DNA of 64,000 nt from Owenia fusiformis (lineage: Eukaryota > Annelida > Polychaeta > Sabellida > Oweniidae). Position numbers and translations under genes: made by a program. The notes below the pieces were generated by a model, which was not told where the DNA came from, ran no database searches, and saw only the letters and a list, made by a program, of their open reading frames with translations. Positions 59,876 to 64,000 of the stretch are shown here, piece after piece (position 1 is the first letter of the stretch; every line of letters begins with the position of its first letter). The DNA lies in contig CAIIXF020000001.1 in assembly GCA_903813345.2 (NCBI GenBank), positions 11,701,915-11,765,914 of the forward strand, in the 5' to 3' direction.

Positions 59876-61919
59876 TTACACGCCTTCTGTGGTAGAATTT
59901 ACATGGGCAGCAACTAGGCTGTCGCCAAGTAGCTGCACAAATCTGTGTACATCTTTGAATGAGTTGTACAGTGGGGCTGGGGCTATACGTATCACATATG
60001 GCTTACGAACATCACACTGAAAATAAACAGCAAATGTGTCTTCCGAAGAAAATGTTTACCTATTTTAGATCAACACTTGACAATGTTAAACCAAAAAATT
60101 TAAATGGAACAGCTCAAATATCTTAAACATTTATAATCTAACAGTGTTCATTCATTACTGTTCATTTCAAAAGAAACCTTTGGAAGCACAATAATAATTG
60201 ATCATTTTATCAATTTTTTACAGTCAAGTTTCATCATTATGTAACTTAATCTCTCCGGACAAGATATAATTAACTTCAATATTCAATCAAGTTTCATATT
60301 ACTGTATTATCTTATAATGCAGCATCAATCAACTGTCCGGTACATTCAATCAAGTCTCCACAACATGAAATCAACTTACCACAACGCCTCTTTTCTCCAA
60401 TTCGGTGTAGACATTCTTTAAAGACACAGAGAACATGATAGAAAGCTGACAACCTCTCTGGTCAGGATCCCTGGGGCTGATGACCTCCGCATAGGGGCGG
60501 GAGTGAGGGTTAGCAGGAGTTGGACGGGGGTAGTGCTCATCCAATAGCATCTCAAGGTATGCTGTGAGTAGCTTAGACTTCTCACGTAGAGCGCTCATAC
60601 TAGTTTCATTGAACACCTAAAGTACAAGAGTCACTTCATTTTATAGTGTGTTTTTCATTTTTTTATTCATTCCCCATAAATAATTGATATTATGTTGCAC
60701 GCAAAATAATAAGAGAACCTTAAATACAATATAATACATTATGTACTTGTTAGCTAGGGAATCAAGCAAATTGTCTCGTAAATGATAAATGAAATACTTC
60801 ACATGAATGTACACCTCTGGTCTAGACTGGTTTTATTTGTTTAACTTGTTTGTGTTCAATGTTAAGAATATCTTATGCAACAAAACACTTCATCATAACA
60901 GTGCTTTATTTAATCTAAAAATTGTGCAAAATTGACACTCAAGTGGCCGCAATATTGACATTTGAAAATCAGCTGTTGAGCTGAACTTCAATCCCCATAG
61001 CACAAGTGTATATGCTATACAACATGATCGGGTCATCAGTGAGGCTACTTTTAGAAGCCCTGATTTCATTTGATGAGATAATAAGGCAGCCAAAGCATTC
61101 TCTTCTCAAGGAACCACTTGATAAAAGAGTTAATTGAAAATGAGATTGAACTAACCGACCAATCAGAATGTCACTAATCTAGAGTAAAATTAACGAAGTA
61201 AAATAAATTGATGGCCATACCTTCAGACTAGCCTCTAGTGTAGCACAGAGAAGGGGTGGTGGGTTACTAACACGGTATCCATGTGCACCATTTGCTAAAT
61301 CCATTTCTGAAATAAGGCATTTCATTTGTGCTATATCTATAAGTCACTTTCTAGGCTTTCATTGTGACAAAAAACCAAGCATAACTTTCACTGTCTGAAC
61401 CAGAGCTCCCTATTAAGGCACAGTAACAAACAACAAAGTAACAAAATAGAGGAGCAGATATTGTCTTTACAATCTGTACCTAGATAAATGGAATCCAAAA
61501 GCATTTGCATCATGACTACTGGCAACCTTTTTGAAAAGGGTTATTTTATTCATTAAACAAAGTAAAGGCTTAAAAAAATATTGATGGTGCTCTAAAGCCT
61601 CAGTCACATTTGCTCTACGATGGGCATATAGTGGCCGTAGCTTCACAAAATCGATATAAAAATTCTATATCACACTGCTTGTCTCTATATTTTATGCTGC
61701 ATATTTCTCTTGATTTAGGGAAGCTACGGCTGCTGTACAATCAAATATGACTGAGGCATTAGAAGTTTTAAAGATTATGCGACAATACTTACTGTTGTCC
61801 ATGTTGAATCGTGTGTCCATTTTGTGACCCCACCAGCCTGACAGCTTTGGGAAGTCATTCTTGGCATGTTTCTTGTGAATAAATGCCCCTGCTATACCAC
61901 CTGCCCCTGTGTTCAGGTA
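59876..61919 (-). CDS. KYNU: Kynureninase, C-terminal four exons (5' partial)
   Basis: Exons 61919-61793, 61306-61221, 60616-60380 and 60016-59876 join in phase to a stop at 59876-59878. They encode the C-terminal part: YLNTGAGGIAGAFIHKKHAK, GWWGHKMDTRF, DLANGAHGYRVSNPP, RGCQLSIMFSVSLKNVYTEL, EKRGVV and CDVRKPYVIRIAPAPLYNSF. Kynureninase is a cytosolic PLP enzyme that cleaves kynurenine or 3-hydroxykynurenine to anthranilate or 3-hydroxyanthranilate plus alanine. The PLP lysine of this family lies just before YLN, so here it should be at the end of the previous exon, outside the window. The last exon and the acceptor of the YLN exon each border a minisatellite made from them. No clear AATAAA follows the stop closely; the first on this strand is near 57422-57427, which would mean a UTR of about 2.4 kb. 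Confidence 0.95.
61596..61759. mobile_element. MITE with CCTCAGTCACATTTG ends in a kynureninase intron
   Basis: Left GCCTCAGTCACATTTG, right CAAATATGACTGAGGC, with TA close to both ends. Closely related to the copy at 52730-52893. It ends 33 bp from the donor end of exon 61919-61793. Confidence 0.82.
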
Positions 61920-63060
61920 CTGCAATAAAACAAGTAGATGGGAATTACATTTAAGGTACTGCAATAGAAAAATGGCTGGGAATTACATTTAAGGTACTGC
62001 AATAGAAAAAATGACACGGAATAACATTTAAGGTACTGCAATAGTAAAATGGCAGGGAATAACATTTAAGGTACTTCAATAGAAAAAATGGCAGGGAATA
62101 ACATTTAAGGTACTGCAATAGTAAAATGGCTGGGAATTACATTTAAGGTACTGCAATAGAAAAAATGGCTGGGAATTACATTTAAGGTACAGCAATAGAA
62201 AAATGGCTGGGAATTACATTTAAGGTACTGCAACAGAAAAAAATTGCTGGGAATTACATTTAGGTACTGCAATAGAAAAATAGCTGGGAATTACATTTAA
62301 GGTACTGCAATAGAAAAAAATGGCTGGGAATAACATTTAAGGTACTGCAATAGTAAAATTGCTGGGAATTACATTTAAGGTACTGCAATAGAAAAAAATG
62401 GCTGGGAATAACATTTAAGGTACTGCAATAGTAAAATGGCAGGGAATTACATTTAAGGTACTGCAATAGAAAAAACGGCCGGGAATTACATTTAAGGTAC
62501 TGCAATAGAAAAATGGCTGGGAATTACATTTAAGGTACTGCAATAGTAAAATGGCTGGGAATTACATTTAAGGTACTGCAATAGAAAAAAAATGGCTGGG
62601 AATAACATTTAAGGTACTGCAATAGTAAAATGGCTGGGAATTACATTTAAGGTACTGCAATAGTAAAATGGCTGGGAATTACATTTAAGGTACTGCAATA
62701 GAAAAAAAATGGCTGGGAATAACATTTAAGGTACTGCAATAGTAAAATGGCTGGGAATTACATTTAAGGTACTGCAATAGAAAAAATGGCCGGGAATTAC
62801 ATTTAAGGTACTGCAATAGAAAAATGGCTGGGAATTACATTTAAGGTACTGCAATAGAAAAAAATGGCTAGGAATTACTTTTAAGGTACTGCAATAGAAA
62901 AATGGCTGGGAATTACATTTAAGGTACTGCAACAGAAAAAATGGCTGGGAATTACATTTAGGTACTGCAATAGAAAAATGGCTTGGAATTACTGTTAAGG
63001 TACTGCAAGAGAAAAAATGGCTGGTAATTACATTTAAGGTACTGCAATAGAAAAAATGGC
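61920..63060 (-). repeat. 38-40-bp minisatellite multiplying a kynureninase splice acceptor
   Basis: About 29 tandem copies lie directly upstream of exon 61919-61793. On the minus strand each contains TTTCTATTGCAG followed by TACCTTAAATG; the true junction is TTTTATTGCAG|TACCTGAAC. The rest of the unit is TAATTCCCAGCCA. By family knowledge the upstream exon should carry the PLP lysine. Confidence 0.93.
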
Positions 63061-64000
63061 CTAAAATTAGTAATTACAATAAAATGTATGCATTTTTATA
63101 TTAAAATGGCTATGGCACAATTATACTTCATAATCAGACAAAAAAATAGGTGTCACCAACTTTTTAGGATTTAAGCTCTCTGGATTCTGGAATGACCATT
63201 CCTTGAAGGTGTTACTTTCCAAAATTTGCACGAGATGCGGAGAATCGAGTCTTAATTTTATGAAACAACACCTGAAAGGAATGGTACACAATGCTTTGAA
63301 TCTTGGACTTAAATTACATTTTCTATAAAATCATTTAAAAGATACAAAATCTCTAAAAGAACATATTTTAAATGAAACTTTTTCCAAGCGTCAAACTGGC
63401 AAAGTATTAATTTCAGTCTGGGTCCAGTCATCATCAAGATGACCATTTAACTAGTGACCTTCGTTATTGGTTATATAACAGAATGCAGTTACGTAAAATA
63501 GCGTGTTCTGATTGGCAAGAATTGAACACATCTTGTCTATGTGTGCACTTTTACTTAAAGCTAGAAAACATTTTGATTTTTGAATTTTTGCCTACTGGAA
63601 ATCTTTTAAATAATCAAAATTCGATTTTAAGAAAATAAAAATTCTAGGTATAATCTCCAAAAAATACAATTTTTCTACTTTTTGTATGTTTTTGTCTGAT
63701 ATGTTGCTAGTTATATACCATAGTGCAACAAAAGATACATTGAAATGCCATTACTGGTTATAATGCATTAAATCAATCAAAATTATGTTTCAATATAAAG
63801 TAAATAACAAAAACTATTTTATTTGTCACAAAGCTGACAACTCGTCAAATCATTGCTCCTATGCTAATGCATGGGGCCAATTATGCCCAGTAAACAGCTA
63901 CTCTACAGTACAAGTGGCTGTTAATACACCCAGAAGCTTAAAAATTACTTAACGATCAATAAAGAGTATATATTATAGCTTAATTTATCTACATGTATCA
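63061..64000. other. Kynureninase intron, nothing recognised
   Basis: No exon with good splice sites is seen on the minus strand, so the next kynureninase exon should lie beyond the window. Confidence 0.6.

Noticed and set aside
62260-62932. Minus-strand ORFs with YLKCNSQPFFYCST repeats
   Set aside because: They are translations of the 38-40-bp acceptor minisatellite, not a gene.
61920-63060. CRISPR-like regular repeats
   Set aside because: Units are contiguous without unique spacers, and the genome is eukaryotic.

Overview
The window is nuclear DNA of an animal: AT-rich, with many introns bounded by GT..AG, long introns, and many transposon relics and minisatellites. The genes (DDX54, kynureninase, secreted VWA/PKD proteins) and the frequent 'acatgta'-type words suit a marine invertebrate, perhaps a lophotrochozoan such as a mollusc or brachiopod. 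I cannot fix the phylum from the sequence alone.

Layout. (1) 1-15.6 kb, minus strand: a secreted protein built as signal peptide, VWA, proline-rich linker, VWA, then KIAA0319-like PKD domains. Its 3' part runs off the left edge. Its introns hold a 1.2-kb TTAA-flanked palindrome, a 5'-truncated LINE, a decayed mariner and a 68-bp minisatellite copied from the exon beside it. (2) 15.6-33.8 kb: no recognised gene; a hAT element of about 5.5 kb with an exact 8-bp target duplication sits inside a palindromic Tc1/mariner-type MITE, and an array of eight 162-bp repeats lies at 27.1-28.5 kb. (3) 33.9-37.5 kb, minus strand: a second secreted VWA gene, whose VWA has lost key MIDAS residues and carries a His/Asn-rich insertion, followed by Asp-rich repeats; its last exon is not resolved. 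(4) 41.6-55.7 kb, plus strand: a complete 19-exon DDX54 RNA-helicase gene (850 codons plus stop by my exon count), with a housekeeping-like promoter and several small MITEs and a tRNA-like sequence in its introns. (5) 59.9-61.9 kb, minus strand: the last four coding exons of kynureninase; the 5' part lies to the right of the window.

Gene relations. The two VWA genes are in tandem on the minus strand and look like duplicated, diverged extracellular-matrix-type genes. DDX54 is divergent from the VWA gene at 33.9-37.5 kb (about 4.1 kb between start codons) and convergent with kynureninase. DDX54 (ribosome biogenesis) and kynureninase (tryptophan catabolism) have no evident functional link to the VWA genes.

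The most unusual signal is that three minisatellites in two unrelated genes are made from the edge of a neighbouring exon: two multiply a 3' splice site (about 15 and about 29 copies) and one multiplies the last 20 codons plus stop of kynureninase (7 extra copies). Other repeats and MITEs also lie within a few tens of bases of splice acceptors.
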